From Pomphorhynchus laevis (taxonomy: Eukaryota; Acanthocephala; Palaeacanthocephala; Echinorhynchida; Pomphorhynchidae): a stretch of DNA of 64,000 nucleotides. The stretch spans positions 1 through 64,000 of the forward strand of contig WNNJ02002437.1 of the NCBI GenBank assembly GCA_012934845.2. The letters run 5' to 3'. The notes under the pieces were generated by a model. That model did not search any database. It worked only from the letters and a program-made list of their open reading frames with translations, and was not told the origin of the DNA. Positions 21,927-35,110 of this stretch are shown here, piece by piece; the stretch's first letter is position 1, and every line of letters starts with the position of its first letter. A program made the position numbers and the translations under genes.

Positions 21927-24900
21927 TCACTTCCACGTAGAACTTGGCGACATACAGCTTGCCATTCTGTCGTGATGAATTCTGTACGTATTTAAAAATG
22001 CGTAATCTGAAATGCAAACAAGAAACATGAAGTAGAGCATTATAAACAGAAATATACCTAATTGAAATAGTTCCGTTATTCTGGACAAACTCATAAGCCT
22101 GTAAAATCCATTTAAATTTCCGTATTGCAATCCAGGCCAGTCGACTATATCTTTTAAATTACGATCCAACATCGACATTTCTCTCACATTTTCATTAAAA
22201 ATGCTGAACAAATCACGCAAATGTAGATTTTAATACTAAAACGTATACTTCTTACATTGTAATCTAATATCTGATAAATACAGGCCTTTAAGAATTTTAT
22301 TTCGCGAAATTCAGAAAATTTATACAACCATAATTTAAATGTTCATCGAGTTATGTAATAATCTGAAACAAATTTAACCAAACTATTTTCTTTTAGGTGG
22401 ATAATAATGCAATTATAATTTTTAATGTTATAAAGCGCTCTTGATTGTTCGAATGTTTAAATAATAATAATTTTCTTAAGCAAAATAATACATGGATAAA
22501 TGAGTCAATTTAAATAAGAAAAGGAGAATAAAACAAGTCATAACAGCTTCCTGACTCTTCTGCTGATGTCTTCTACCATCATGGCCTCAGGTCCAGTGGA
22601 ATCTGAGCCCCACAGTCAATCCAACACGCCGCACTTCGACTGAACCACCCGGAGTCTTTTACCCCCGAAGAGTCCAATCGACGCGGACTATGCTGGGTAA
22701 TCGAGAGACGAAGAGCTTGAGAAATCTTAGCCTTTGCTTTGGGGGACGTCCTCTAGAGATGAAGACTAATCCCGAGATAGCCCAAGTGCCCCAGAGGCAC
22801 ACCTGAGTTTTTAATTTCAATGACAGATGCTGAGACCGTTTTAGGGGCCAACTAGCTCTCTTTAGGATACGTTTAAGAATGTTTAAATTAAGTGACAAGA
22901 GATTGTTGGTGCAACCGCTTATTTTCTTTTGCAAGTTTCATACAAAATCGTTAAATTTTTGAACTGGAGAAACATGTCGGAGTTTTCAAATAATTTACCC
23001 TTTTAAGCAATAACTGCTAAAGAAACGGTAAGTAATATTTCTGTTTTTTTTAATAGTTGATAATGATACATTATTGATAAAGAATTATTGGGGCTTGATC
23101 AAAGAAAAGAGGATTTTTTGATATTTCGCTAACTTATGTTAGCATCTTAAGAAAATTACAATGTTTTTTTTAAATAAAATAATAATGATTTATTAAAGTA
23201 AAAAAACACAAAATATTTTTTTCATAATGTACATGCTTTTATAAAAAAGTTCAAAACGATCACCGCCATTTACTTTGCGCAGGTGCTGCTGGTTTTAGCG
23301 ATAAACAGCTGCTTTCAATGTTGTTTGAATTGTGCCACGATTTCGGCAACTTTTGAAGATACACAAAACGCAATAAAAAAGGATGATTCAAAATAGTTTA
23401 GAAACAAAACAAAAATAAAAAGGATGATTCAAAATAGGTTCGATACGAAACAAAAATAATAACCATAATATTTTCATTCAAAATAAATAATTTAAAAACA
23501 TTAGAAAAAATATAAAAAATAATAATTAAAGTTACTAGAAAAATTAAATAAAGTATAAAAATAAAATAGAAAAAATTATTTAAGCAAAGAATCGTTTACA
23601 ACATTTTTACAAAATATTAAACGTAACGTTATGTTTATTATTCGGCATAATAATATTTTGTAGTTTTTATAAATGTAATAAGCTTCAAGAAATTTTCTAT
23701 TTAAACAATTGATTTCTTTTGCTAAAACAACAGTATTATTATAGTCAATATTGTGATCTAAATTTAAACTATGGTCTACAATAGCGCTACTTAGGCCCAT
23801 TTTGAGTGTGTATTTGTGTAGTTTTAATGTAGTCTCTAATGGTTAGCCTGTTTGACCCACATATATATTTTATCGCATTCTAAATAAGAAATTTTAAAAA
23901 TAACTCCATCGTTATCATATTTGGGTTTCTTTTGAAAAATGTGGTGTAACTTCGGTGTTTTACTATTATACAAAACAATATTTGAAGTATTTAATGTTTC
24001 ATTGTTTGAAACAAATCTTTTGAAATTAATATTCCGAAAGTTATTTATAATTAGTAATCCTATGTATTTCGTTTCTCTTTCTGGGCCAAAAGCAACATGT
24101 TTATCAGTTTTGGTACTTTTGTAGAAAGCCTTTTTTAATTATCCATGATGGAAAACCGTTTTCATCTAATAGAATTCTAATTATCTTATTATTTGTTTAA
24201 AGTTCATTTATATCGGAAACAATCATCTTACTTCGTAAAAACAAAAAATTGGCAGCAGATATTTTTCAAGATGTTGGGGCATTGGTATTCCACGAAACAA
24301 TATTTAAATTATTAGAATTTTTATAATAAACGGATGTTTTTAAAATATCATTTGATGTTCTACTAATTACGATATCTAAAAATGTTAAGGTATAATCTAA
24401 TTCTAATTCTATTGTCCACTGAATATTTTCATCAAAACAATTTATTGCTCTTAATATGTCCTGCACATCAATTGTGTTATCACAAATAGCAAACGTATCA
24501 TCGACATATCTAATCCAAATAACAATTCATCCATCTTAGTGATATTATTTAATTTGCAATTTCTTATATATAATTCACTAAGAAGGGTGCTAGAGGATTT
24601 CCCATTGCGAGATCATCGTTTTGTTCATATACCTTTTCATTAAATTTAAAATTTTTTATTTGTACATAAAACAAGCAATTCGGTCCACTCTTCAAAACAA
24701 AGTTTAAAGAAGTCATTCACTACTCGGCGAAAGAATATCTGGAACCATTGCTTGGCCACATTGGTAGCCAGATCCTCTTCCGACATGAAATGAATTCCAT
24801 CCTTAACGTGGGAAAATGGGATATATCTAATAATGTTTTAATTTTCCTCACAATTATTTTTTATATGGTATATGAATATGTCATATATGATGCAATAATA

Positions 24901-26522
24901 AGTCTTGCACAATGTTCCTTCTAATGATTTTTTGGGAGTAAGTACATATAACCAAATTTCGCATTTTTTGATAAACAAGTTCTTAAAATGTTATAATCTA
25001 TTTTATTTATATTCATCTTTTTCAAAAAAAATTAAAAAATACTGTCTGTCTTTTTAATGTATCCTCTCTGTTTAATTTATTAAAATTTGAATTGTTAATA
25101 ACATCCGTACCTAATTTTATATATTCTACGTTATTCATTACAACAAAACAATTATTTTTATCAGATTTACAAATTACCAAGTCCTTTGTGTTAATTTCGT
25201 TTTTAACAATTTTAATGTCTTTGTTTAAAGACATTAAATTTCTTTTAATGTAGTTTTTAAGACATTTTATTTCTGTTTTTAACAATATATCAACTCCGAA
25301 AGAGTTTTCTCCGATTCCAAAAACTTCGTATCAGATAATCATAACTCAAATATTCCTCTATTCAACAACCAGCATTTTAATAGCTTTCTAAGAAAATTTA
25401 TAAATAGTTATTTCTCTAACAGAATCATGATTAACTCATCGAAATGGCTAAGAAATACCGACCGCATCTATTTCGTAAACTCTGAATGGCTAAAGAATTC
25501 ATGAAGTACTCGAGGAAGCACTTAGCAGACATAACCTCTATAATTTATAATCATATCCAGTCAAGATCTTGAGCGTTTTTGATCCCTTGATAAATCTGAT
25601 ATTAAAGAACTGGAGAAAATGTTCAACTTAACGAACGTCAGATTTCTTAAGGGTAAGCGGGACACCCACTACCAATTGCCTTCGCTCAGACCACAGAATA
25701 AAACTCAATGATTCTAACGAAAGCTACCTGCAACCCATTTATAAGGTGTAACATAAGATTCATATATAAAAGCAGCGACAACCACACGTACCCCCATTGT
25801 AACCAGTGTAATTGCTGGGGAAACTGGGTATTCAGCTGCAACAATATAAGACGCTGTGGTGTTAGCTCTTCTTCGGAAGAAGAGCACCCAGCTACTTGCT
25901 CAGCAGGCCATTGCTACTCGAAGGGCAGTTTACCACATCCAGTGTGGTACCGTAAATGTATGGCCTTCGAGGCCTACGAAAAAGGCACCTAGCGAAGAAG
26001 ACGACATCCACCACGCCGTTTATCAATCCTGGTTTTAACGATGTTACAAGAAGCACAGTCACAACTATGGATGAAATCACAAAGATAATCGACATGAGAA
26101 TCTCTGAAAGCATGAAATCGATGGAAACATTGATCAGGAAGCTGGCAGAACGGTGCTGAATCCCCCTACAAATCCGACGAATTCTGTTAAAAGTTCCTCT
26201 TAAGGTGCCTTGTCCCAGAGCTGCGCTTCCCCTCTTCGCATGAAGCATGAAAAGGAAGATAAGTGAAAAACTAAGGGACATGATGATAATAGCCCCAACA
26301 AAAGAGATTTCGGTGGCCCCGTTGTTAGAACCGGAGGGAGGAAGGGCAACCTTCTCTCCTCTAGACCCAACTAGTGGGTTATGCTGTCACTCTTAGTGAC
26401 ACCAATTGCATGGGAAGTAATCCCGAACCGTTTTCACTAAACATCATTCAGTGGGATTCTGGAGGTGCTTCTGCCCTTAGCATTCTATTTGGTCGAGATG
26501 CAGATGTAATAGTTCTTCAAGA

Positions 26523-26601
<79 letters not shown>

Positions 26602-29600
26602 GTCTCCCAGGACATTACTCGACTTTTACCAATGCACATAACTACACACTTTACTCTGTATATAACCTCACCTAACTCTTCTTCATCTCGAGGTCTTCTA
26701 ACCTTAGTTAAGAGCCATTTAAGATCTTCACTTTTACTGAAATATTCTTGTCCAGCCTTATTTTGTTTAGTGATAACACTCGGGAATAACGATAAACGTA
26801 TCAGCTTAGCTAATATCTATATTTGGGCGGGAGAGATTTACAAGAACCGTGACTTCCTGTATCGTATATTAGGTTGCGACTATGGAATGTTACTTGGTGA
26901 CTTCAACGACAGAATTGGTCGTTAAATTAATGCAGAACTTAGCAGAACCAAATACGAATATCTCATTCATAAACCTCCGTTCCTATCTTTCATTACACAA
27001 AAACAAATTCTCTGCCTGACATTCTACTGCTGCATGTGAAGTGGCTGTTGAAGCCTTTATGTATTGAGCAAACGCTCCTACAGTTGTCCACCTCGGGCGA
27101 CCTACTTCGTTGGCGATTAGTAGAAGATACGTTGCTGAGGAGGCGATTCCATTTTGATCTAATCTGAGTGGCTGCCTTTCAGGCAGCTATCCGAATCTTC
27201 CCTGCTGTAGGAAAGTCGAGTCTTTCCCGATTTAATTCCTACTTTACTTCGCAAGCTACCGCGATACTTTGACCACTTATAAAGGTCTAATATTTAATCC
27301 CATTTCTACAAATCTCAAGGTCCTATCAAAACTGCGACACCTTCCCAATCTCTTTGATTCATTCAGACAGTCCCTCTCGAAAGAATATTGGACTTATTGA
27401 TATAGATTCCAGCTGAGCAAGGATAGGACGAGGCTTTATCGTCTTAACCCTTCTCAGTCTTCTTTTTGAGATATATTCAAGGTGAAGTTTGTTTGCTGGA
27501 AGTAGAGGGCATCGAGTTAGATCAGTAGCTTAGGACTTGATAAAGTTTTAAAGGAGTCACTATCCCTTCACAATTATAGAGCCACTCAATCTCCCCAACC
27601 AATCCCAACTTGGGGTAACTTCAGAAGTAGGGACTTATCTGCTACAGATTACCTGAATTCCTGAGCGCCCCTTGCGGGTGCCTCCAAAAACAAAGCGCCA
27701 CTCTCCACTCGTGTTAACAGCTTTTGACAGCCAGTTAGAGAAAGAAGGTTACCATCATTATGCTTTTAGCTACCCCGTCCCGGCATAAACATTAGCCGAA
27801 GAGTATTTTAGCCAGAAAAAGTCTATTACATGTCCTACATATTTTCTGCCCATTTCGATTCAAAATTCACTCATCTCCACCTACGAAAATGCTCTTGCGC
27901 GAAGAATACGCGCCTATCTATGTAGGCATATTTTAATCCCACCAGGTTTTCATGGGTTTGTGAAAAGTCGATCGGTTCATTCAGCAATTGGTGAAGTGCA
28001 ATGGGTTAGCCAAGATAACAGTCATCAGATTGCTGTGACGGTTTATCTTGATATTACCACTGCATTTGACCTTATTTCCATTCATTTTGTTGTATCTTCT
28101 TTCAGGTCCCTCGGGCTGCCTACGATAATTGTTAACAGTATGGAAATTTTGCTGTATACCAAGCGGTTCTTTTATGAAGAAGACCATGATGCACGTCAGT
28201 TCTACCCTATTACAGGTATGCCTCAAGGATCTCAGCTTTCTATCTTATACATTACTGCTTCCGTTGTACCTTTCAAACCTTTAAAACGAGAACAACTTCT
28301 AGTGGTATCCGATTATAATACCTCACATCCTTGTTTTCTGGACACAGATGCAAAGATGTAGTCTCGGACATCATCCGCTTTTTTAATATTAAAATACGAA
28401 CTAACCCCATCCAATTTTCTTCTAAAACTCTTGCAAATCGCAGGTAGTGGTCTTTAATGGCGTTTCGGTGACAAAGAAGAAATTAAAAATACTAACACTC
28501 TCATCTCTATCTTCAATTTTGAATAATCAACAACTCTCAGTCTTTATACATCGAGTAAGATACATGAGGTTTACGATTACGGTTAAATGGTTGACCTGAT
28601 CAGACTTGAATAGATTTAAAATTGTCCTGAAGAAAGCTAGTTTGGATCTGAAACAGGCTCAGAATCTGTCTTTAAAAGGGAGATATCAGATGCGACTTTG
28701 GTGCACCTGGGGAATTTCGGGATTTGTCTTCTTTACTAGAGAACATCACTCAGAGCAAAGTCCATGGTTTCTCAAGCTTCTCAAGCTAACTATGGTAGGT
28801 AATCACCTACCATAGTTCTCCTCGACTGGACTATCAGGTATTTGAGAGACCCTGATTAGTTAAGCCTAAAGGCGGCGTGTTGATGTATTTGGTTAAGTAA
28901 ACATTTGAACGTAAACAAAAGTAGATGAAACACTAATTAACAAATAACAAATTGATAACGATGAAACAACATTCAACTAAACGTTTATGATTTTAAATTT
29001 GAAAGTTTTATCAAATATTTAAATTCGCACTTTAAAAGTGGCACATTCATCATGAAAGCTTTGAATTTTTAAAATAATGTATCATTTTAGTAATATGGAC
29101 TATCAAGAAAATTATGTAAGGTTAGGTTTACATTTTATATAGTTAAAAATATTACTTGCTATTTTGAAGTTTTGTAGAAGGTTCAGTAAATCTATTAATA
29201 TACTAATTTATATCTCGCTGGCTGCTGCTAGCTGCACCAAAATCATAACGTTTCGCATGACGGTTGTTTCCTATAATGCTGGCAGCAACAATCAAAATAA
29301 AAATAAATTATTACTTCAATGATCCTGCTCCAAAACAACAAATTTAAAAATTGAATTCACCACATGTTTGTGCTATTTCTTATTAGGAAAACGTGTAGAT
29401 TTTCTAAAAGAATTTAAAAGACTAAATAGCTTTAAGACTTCTACTTTTGATCTCTTTTGGAACGTCCACATTTTTTGCTTGTTTAAACCAACGTCACCTA
29501 ACAAGAATCTTACTTTTAATACACTTATGTCCTCGCCCTACATTATCAAATTAAGCACATTGCAATCAAATATCATTGTTGTTCCTTAATCTGATTAAAC

Positions 29601-30815
29601 AATGCTCGTCCTCCTATCCATTTTGATATCTATTGAGTGATCATATGAACGAAGAATGAACGAAGATAATCAAAAAGTTCCTTTGTCTTAATGTTGCGAA
29701 TTCGATGAAATTCACCCGTATTTTAAAAAAGTATTTTTTAACATGTAAATGATAGCATATGAAGCATATAGGATATGCAAAATATAAGCATGGTTTTTAT
29801 ACGAATGCGCTATGAATATTGCCAAAATGTTGAATTGTTGACATTTTCAAATACTGACAGCTAAATTCTTACGGCTCCAATTGGATTATAAATATAATCA
29901 TATTTATGATATGATTTATAATATATAATCAAATTTATAGACATAAATTATTCCTTTAAACCTGATAGCCTAACAATTCTTTCTGATATCTTACAACTTA
30001 CTGATAACTTACTGGGTTATAAAAATTACTTTTTGGATTAAACAGATATTTGCAGTTTTAAATTTATTTACAAAATTCGTAACTTAAGCCAAGTAATATA
30101 ATTTATGCAAATGTAAACACATATTTTTATCAAACATTTATAGAAATTCGTTATTGATAGTCTGAATGCCCCTCAATTCAGGAATACAAATAATTAAGCT
30201 ATTTTACTTAAAAACAGAGAGTATGTAAAATACTTAAATAGTAACTTAACTATTATTAACTTCATTAATAATATTTTAAATTTACCTTCGAGTTTCATTA
30301 ACTTCTGATTCGTTGCTTGTATCTGTATTGGCGTCTTTCTGATATGTCATCCAATTATCAAACTGTGAATTTAAACTTTGCGCTGTGAAATCATCAATAT
30401 GTGCCTTTGAATTCATAGTTACTTCGCGAATATTTCCACAGATTAAATATCTTGGAGTGGAATAATTTTTCAAACGTTCGATAACTTCAACACTGCATTT
30501 AAGCATACAGAATTTATTACTAAGCGTTAGTGTTCTAGTTCCGTAAATTATCATTAAATCATTATTTTCCAGAAATATACGTTGATAATCTTTCGAAACA
30601 GGCATATCGAGTGCTATATTTAATACATTTTCCTCTAACTGACATATAAGGCTCAGCTTGCCGACACCACCAATATGGATATCATCAGTTAACGCTGTCA
30701 TTATTAATTTTCTTGATATAGAATATAATTTACAGGTTGATTTTGCACTTCTCAGTAAATTTGAAATGTGTTTAAGTTCATTTTCATCTAACCGAATATT
30801 GTTAATAGATGACAA
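21927..30815 (-). CDS. Unrecognised host gene, three candidate exons (last exon with stop)
   Basis: Exons on the minus strand: 30815-30286 (5' border uncertain; IGGVGKLSLICQLEENVLNI, RTLTLSNKFCMLKCSVEVIE, RYLICGNIREVTMNSKAHID), 22203-22058 (IFNENVREMSMLDRNLKDIV, DWPGLQYGNLNGFYRLMSLS) and 22006-21927 (YAFLNTYRIHHDRMASCMSP, TGA). Donor CGAAG|GTAAAT at 30286 ends in phase 2 and acceptor TTGTTCAG|C at 22203 needs phase 2, so they can join. The 51-nt intron 22057-22007 has GTATAT...TTTCAG. The 8-kb intron would hold the Penelope and APE LINE copies at 23.6-28.9 kb. I do not recognise the protein; the long-range join is inferred from phase only. Confidence 0.5.
22565..22935 (-). mobile_element. APE-type LINE, 3' terminal fragment
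   Basis: Minus-strand translation (ILKRILKRASWPLKRSQHLS, CLWGTWAISGLVFISRGRPP) matches the C-terminal end of the LINE at 28600-28815 (IVLKKASLDLKQAQNLSL, RLWCTWGISGFVFFTREH). It continues through a 3' part with CAACACGCCGC, also found near 28875 and 37755. Confidence 0.75.
23090..23570. other. Spacer with fragments of the 17.7-kb fold-back family
   Basis: 23090-23165 resembles an end of the large fold-back (ATTTCGCTAACTTATGTTAG). 23375-23455 is a tandem pair of AAAGGATGATTCAAAATAG...ACAAAAATAA. Confidence 0.5.
23576..25285 (-). mobile_element. Penelope-like element with GIY-YIG endonuclease, decayed
   Basis: From the 5' side on the minus strand: N-terminal block (25285-25022: KNEINTKDLVICKSDKNNCF, VVMNNVEYIKLG), RT remains around 24600-24480 (NPLAPFL, FGLDMS-like active-site area), post-palm block 24466-24266 (IQWTIELELDYTLTFLDIVI), and a GIY-YIG end (ECDKIYM near 23890; TLKLHKYTLKMG near 23830; SAIVDHSLNLDHNIDYNNTV, VLAKEINCLNRKFLEAYYIY from 23790). 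This is the RT-plus-nuclease order of canonical Penelope elements. Several frame breaks. It differs from the family at 20.8, 39 and 54 kb. Confidence 0.8.
25293..28900 (+). mobile_element. APE-type LINE (Jockey/CR1-like), nearly full-length but decayed
   Basis: Parts in order on the plus strand: ORF1-like region with gag-type Cys clusters (CNQCNCWGNWVFSCNNIRRC about 25790-25860); coiled stretch (EITKIIDMRISESMKSMETL, 26070-26150); APE endonuclease 26374-26925 (SLNIIQWDSGG, VIVLQD, ISLANIY, and GDFN in CDYGMLLGDFNDRIGR); RT at about 27950-28360 ([42 protein letters not shown] in place of YADD); C-terminal tail 28600-28815. Many frames are broken, so it cannot encode a whole protein. A (TA)n run lies inside the endonuclease. 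Confidence 0.85.
26525..26598. repeat. (TA)n microsatellite inside LINE endonuclease
   Basis: About 37 uninterrupted TA units. It reads as Ile-Tyr repeats in the LINE frame and clearly expanded after insertion. Confidence 0.95.
29205..29881. repeat. 0.7-kb dispersed repeat, copy 1
   Basis: From CATAACGTTTCGCATGACGG to ACTGACAGCTAAATTCTTAC. Very similar to 59165-59878, with part again at 59880-60140 and 60170-60250. In both places it follows APE-LINE sequence, but at different distances (350 bp here, 0 bp at 59.16 kb). No coding content. Confidence 0.8.
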
Positions 30816-30859
30816 ACTGCTATGAGAATGATCACTTATTCACAGTGGCGTTAACCTTT

Positions 30860-31300
30860 AATATTATTTACTTAATCTATTTAACTTAAATATTAAAATA
30901 CTAACTATTGAATAGTTAGTATTACTAACTAATTCAATAGTATTAAAATAACATTGAATTTAAATATTTTTAAAGTAATTTAACTTATATGTAATATCAC
31001 AAATAGTAAATATAATATGAAATAATATATTAATATTATTATTTGCTATATCTTAAATGAATATTGTAATTTATTTAACTACTTTCAGTTTTAGATTAAT
31101 TTTCAAATTAAATATTATTAATTATTATGATTAAGAATTATCAAATAAAAATTAATTCTATTAATTAGATTTTAAACATAATTGCTTAAAATAATAATTG
31201 AATTAAATAATAATTATTTAATAAATATTATTTTAAATAATTTTTTTAAAGAAAAATGTGATTTTTTGAAAAAGAATAAGAGAATAATTGTTCAAGCATA
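30860..31300. other. AT-rich spacer
   Basis: Very AT-rich. The run AAATAATAATTGAATTAAAT (about 31190-31245) recurs almost exactly at 34290-34345, so the 31-33.8-kb LINE copy is bracketed by similar AT-rich sequence. Confidence 0.4.
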
Positions 31301-31309
31301 TAAGCGATT

Positions 31310-33780
31310 CATGATTTCAACAGTCAGCGAATGTGACTTTCTTAAGAGCAGCCCGGCTCGTCGATCGGGCGCCTCTTATACAATTCGAGGCAGCTTTGCA
31401 TAAAACAAACCCAATTTTTCTTTTTAGCTTGCATATGCAATCAGCATAGGGAGTTTGCGTCTTCACGGATTTTAACTTGGCCAGTGAGCGTAAGAAAGGC
31501 ATCGCAGCGGGACCTATACTACCAGATGACGTGAAAATGACTGGAATGAAAACGGCACGCTCTACGTCCATTATCCGCTCCACGTATTTTGAACGTTTGC
31601 GTTGCTCATGGTAATCGAAAGCACTTGAAGGTTCACTCTGACACGATATGGCATGCTGATTGAAAATACAAACGTCAATAAACGTTCGCTCATATCGTGA
31701 CCCAGCGAGACCGCAGCAGCTGACATCTAATCGAGCTTCATTCTATTTGCATGTAGTGGCTCTTTGAAACAATATAGAGGAATCTATTGGCTGTAATTTG
31801 GGTTCGATTTCAACACTAGAGCACACGGTTGATAGCTCATGTCCAAGAAGATCTCTCACTGCATTATGTCTTAATATCGGTAGTGCCACGCTTGCATGAA
31901 AGCAGGTGAGACAGCTTATTCGATCCAGCGCAAACACAAGAACATTGTGGGACATTTAGCGGATCAACACCGTAACGAACCGCTATGGAATCTCTAAATT
32001 CATTTGGAGTAAGAAGTTCACATTCTGAATCAATAGGTAAAGCCATGTCGATGATACGGCTATTTTGGAAAATTTTAGGGATTGATGGATATGTGTCGGA
32101 AGTGCATTTGAAACAGCTTCTAAACGCGAAGCAAATAATTTGATTCGATTTTTGGAAAGTTCGGCAACGACATTTTGTTGAGCATGCCTTAGGTCTTGAC
32201 ACACCAATCCTGATAGATATGTGTCGCATACTTTGCTTGAGTTTTCAAACTCGATAAGAGCAACATGTCCAGGATCCGATATTCCAAGACCTCCTAACTT
32301 GATCGGTGAAGACACCACAGTAAACATATCGTCCCCTATATCTTGCCCCTACATTTTAAAAAGCAAACTATTACGTATTGCATGCGTTAAGGGGATTAGC
32401 GAATGAAGACGACAGGGAGTAGTCCTAAAGTAATGAGTCCATTTCCATTGCAAGGAATGTGTCAAGCCGGCATACGCTATATGATGATAGATATGCGCAA
32501 CCGTTTGAAGGCGATCCACAAGTGTTGTCCAAGCACATAATTTTTGATCAATCTGCTCATTCAAAAAAGACTGAGAGCCAATAGGAGACCCCAAGACCTC
32601 TATGCAATCGGTAGTGCATTTTATTCCATTGAAATCGAGATTTTCAATGTCTGAAAAAATGTGCAATAATAACTTTGTCTTGCTAGGATTTACATAATAT
32701 CCATATAACGGACCCATTTCCGTCAGCAACTTCCAAATTTGTTCTAGATCATTTGGACTACCAACAAAATTAGCGTCATCTGCATACCAACGTTGAACGA
32801 TGTCTGGGAAACGACATTATTTGCAGCACGAATAGTGACATCTTTATCCAATGAAAGATAAAGGGATGGATGATGATCCTTCGCATTTACTGTCTTTTTC
32901 CGCATGATTGCTCTATCATTAATTGGACAGCTCTCTGAATGCAGTGATTGAAGAATCGAACTAACAGTATTCCCATTCACAATTGAAGATGGGGATAGTA
33001 TCCCGGTACTGGATTGTTGATCGAGTATAGATGAGGCGGCACCAACTCTACCCAATGACATCACATTTCGATACTTATGAACCCATTCAAAATTGGTCTT
33101 TTCGTGTGAATTAATGTATGATGATGCACGATCTTGTAGAATAAGTGCCTCGTTGTAGAGCTCAAGAATTTGATTATCATTCCATTGTCTCACTCGTTGT
33201 TCGAGCAGCTTGCGAATTATTGATACCTTCAAAGATTTCGGCCGTTGAAAAACACACCTAGAAAAAATGACTGCCTTTTCAAGCGCGTTGGTTTCGTTTT
33301 TATTGTAAACAGCATTCTCATGTAAACCTGCAAGTATATCAATGGCCGTACCGCTAACTCTACATTTAGGTAATATTAACGATTGAGGTCTCCATTGAAT
33401 AACGTTTAGATAGATGTCGCGTATAGACACTGGTTTTGTTGGCACACAATCGTCAACGTTGAACGGAGGAACGGCATGGTCGTGCGGTAATGCATCAGCT
33501 GGATTAATTATTGGAGATCTGTTCACACATTTTTAGCACGGTAGTTGAAACAAGTGCGATTATTTTTTACGCATTAACAAGATTTACATTTGGCGGAGTG
33601 ACCATTACAAGTACAACAACATATTTGGTCGGAGGGTTTACTACGCACCATTATGGCACAGAAAATAACGCTGTAGGTTGACGGCGTACCCCGGGACGAT
33701 CCCTGGACGTACGACTTTGTTGATTTTATTTGTTGTATAGTGTAAGTTGTAATTTGTGATACTTGAATCTCCAATCAATG
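31310..33780 (-). mobile_element. Second RLE-type LINE, decayed, RT core deleted
   Basis: On the minus strand: Cys-rich start (CCCTCNGHSAKCKSC, stop, then CVKNNRTCFNY near 33560), linker block 33526-32760 (LPKCRVSGTAIDILAGLHEN, RRLLEQ-like ILEL region), then a jump near 32790 directly to the active site (RWYADDANFVGSPNDLEQIW). The RT fingers and most of the palm are missing. Next YVNPSKTKLLL, a GGLGI block (32327-31983), the Cys/His block (CLTCFHASVALPILRHNAVRDLL, shown here only by its ends, 31920-31850) and RLE remains (RLDV, ERTFIDVCIFNQHA near 31720; FTSSGSIGPAAMPFLRSLAK to 31317). At least four frame breaks. Related to, but clearly different from, the element at 0.7-5.5 kb. Confidence 0.8.
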
Positions 33781-33784
33781 AAAA

Positions 33785-35100
33785 TACTTCGACGCTTTGT
33801 ATTTACTTTAGATTCCAAAGAATTGTATTCAATCAATTGTGTATATTAATTGTGTATATAAACCTTGTATGTTTATTAGAAACTAAAAATTTTGAAAATA
33901 ATTTGAAATAATAATTGTTAAAAAATACTTTTTTAGTTAGTGAGAGTAGAATATATATCATTATTTTATAATGATATATAAATAATGATATATATAATGA
34001 TATAATTATTTTATCATTATTTCAATATATATCATTATTTTATTATCAAAAAATATATATATTTCAAATAGCGGAAATTTTTTTGTATATCTTGTCATAA
34101 ATATTAAAAATAAATCAAAAGATAGATATTAGATTCGCCATCTTTTACAAATGTCATACTTTGTAAATTGAAATCTGTAATTTACAAAATTAAAAAATAA
34201 TAATTATTAATTTTATTATTAATTTAAAATTAGGGTATTTTAATTTTATTTTAATTCTATTTATTAGATTTTAAACATAATTGTTTAAAATAATAATTGA
34301 ATTAAATAATAATTATTTAATAAATATTATTTTAAATAATAATTTGAAATAAAAATTGTTGAAAAATAATTTATTAGTTAGTGAGAATGATAAACAATGA
34401 CGAGTAATAAATTTATGATTAAGTAAGTTAATTAGAAAGGATTTTTCGTCGTTAGAAAATTCTATCTTATAAAAATTTAATAATAAATTATTCTAGACGT
34501 TTAATGTGTATTGAATCACTAAAAATATATGGGATTAGAAATCAGTAGATAATATATATTTTATTTAGTAGAAAGTATCCTAGAGGTGAATATTTTTACT
34601 TTAAAAATATCTAACAATTTAGTTAATGGATTAATTAAATTATTTAAACTTAATCAAATCAATTAGTGAATTTATCAATAATATAATTAATAATTTAATT
34701 CATTTAATTATTTTATTTAATAATTTAATTTATTTAATAATTAATTTAATCAATTATTATTTTTACGTATGTATCCAATTAATTATTTTATTAGATAACA
34801 GATAAGACGCATGATAGCTGATTATTGCGAATACTAATGTATTGCATCACTATAAAAGCAAACGTCTCACAAATTACCTTGTAGGCTAAGCGCTGTGAAA
34901 TTTGCAGATGATAAAAATGCATTACATTTAGAACAGAAAGAATTCATCAAATTAAAAATTATTAAACCAATATTACAAAAACTATTAGTTCTATCGAAGC
35001 AATATCAGATTTAATACTAAATCATAGTTTAATTTAATTATTGAATTAAATATTTAATTAGATATTTAATTAATACGCATTTTTGTACTTTTATAGTTGC
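33785..35100. other. AT-rich spacer downstream of the RGS-like gene
   Basis: Contains ATTATTTTATAATGATATAT repeats at 33955-34040 and long AATTTAAT runs. No gene seen. The poly(A) region of the minus-strand gene ending at 35111 must lie here. Confidence 0.5.
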
Positions 35101-35110
35101 TTGATAATTT

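Noticed and set aside
26374-26925. A protein with a long Ile-Tyr repeat
   Set aside because: It is the LINE endonuclease interrupted by a (TA)n microsatellite, not a repeat protein.
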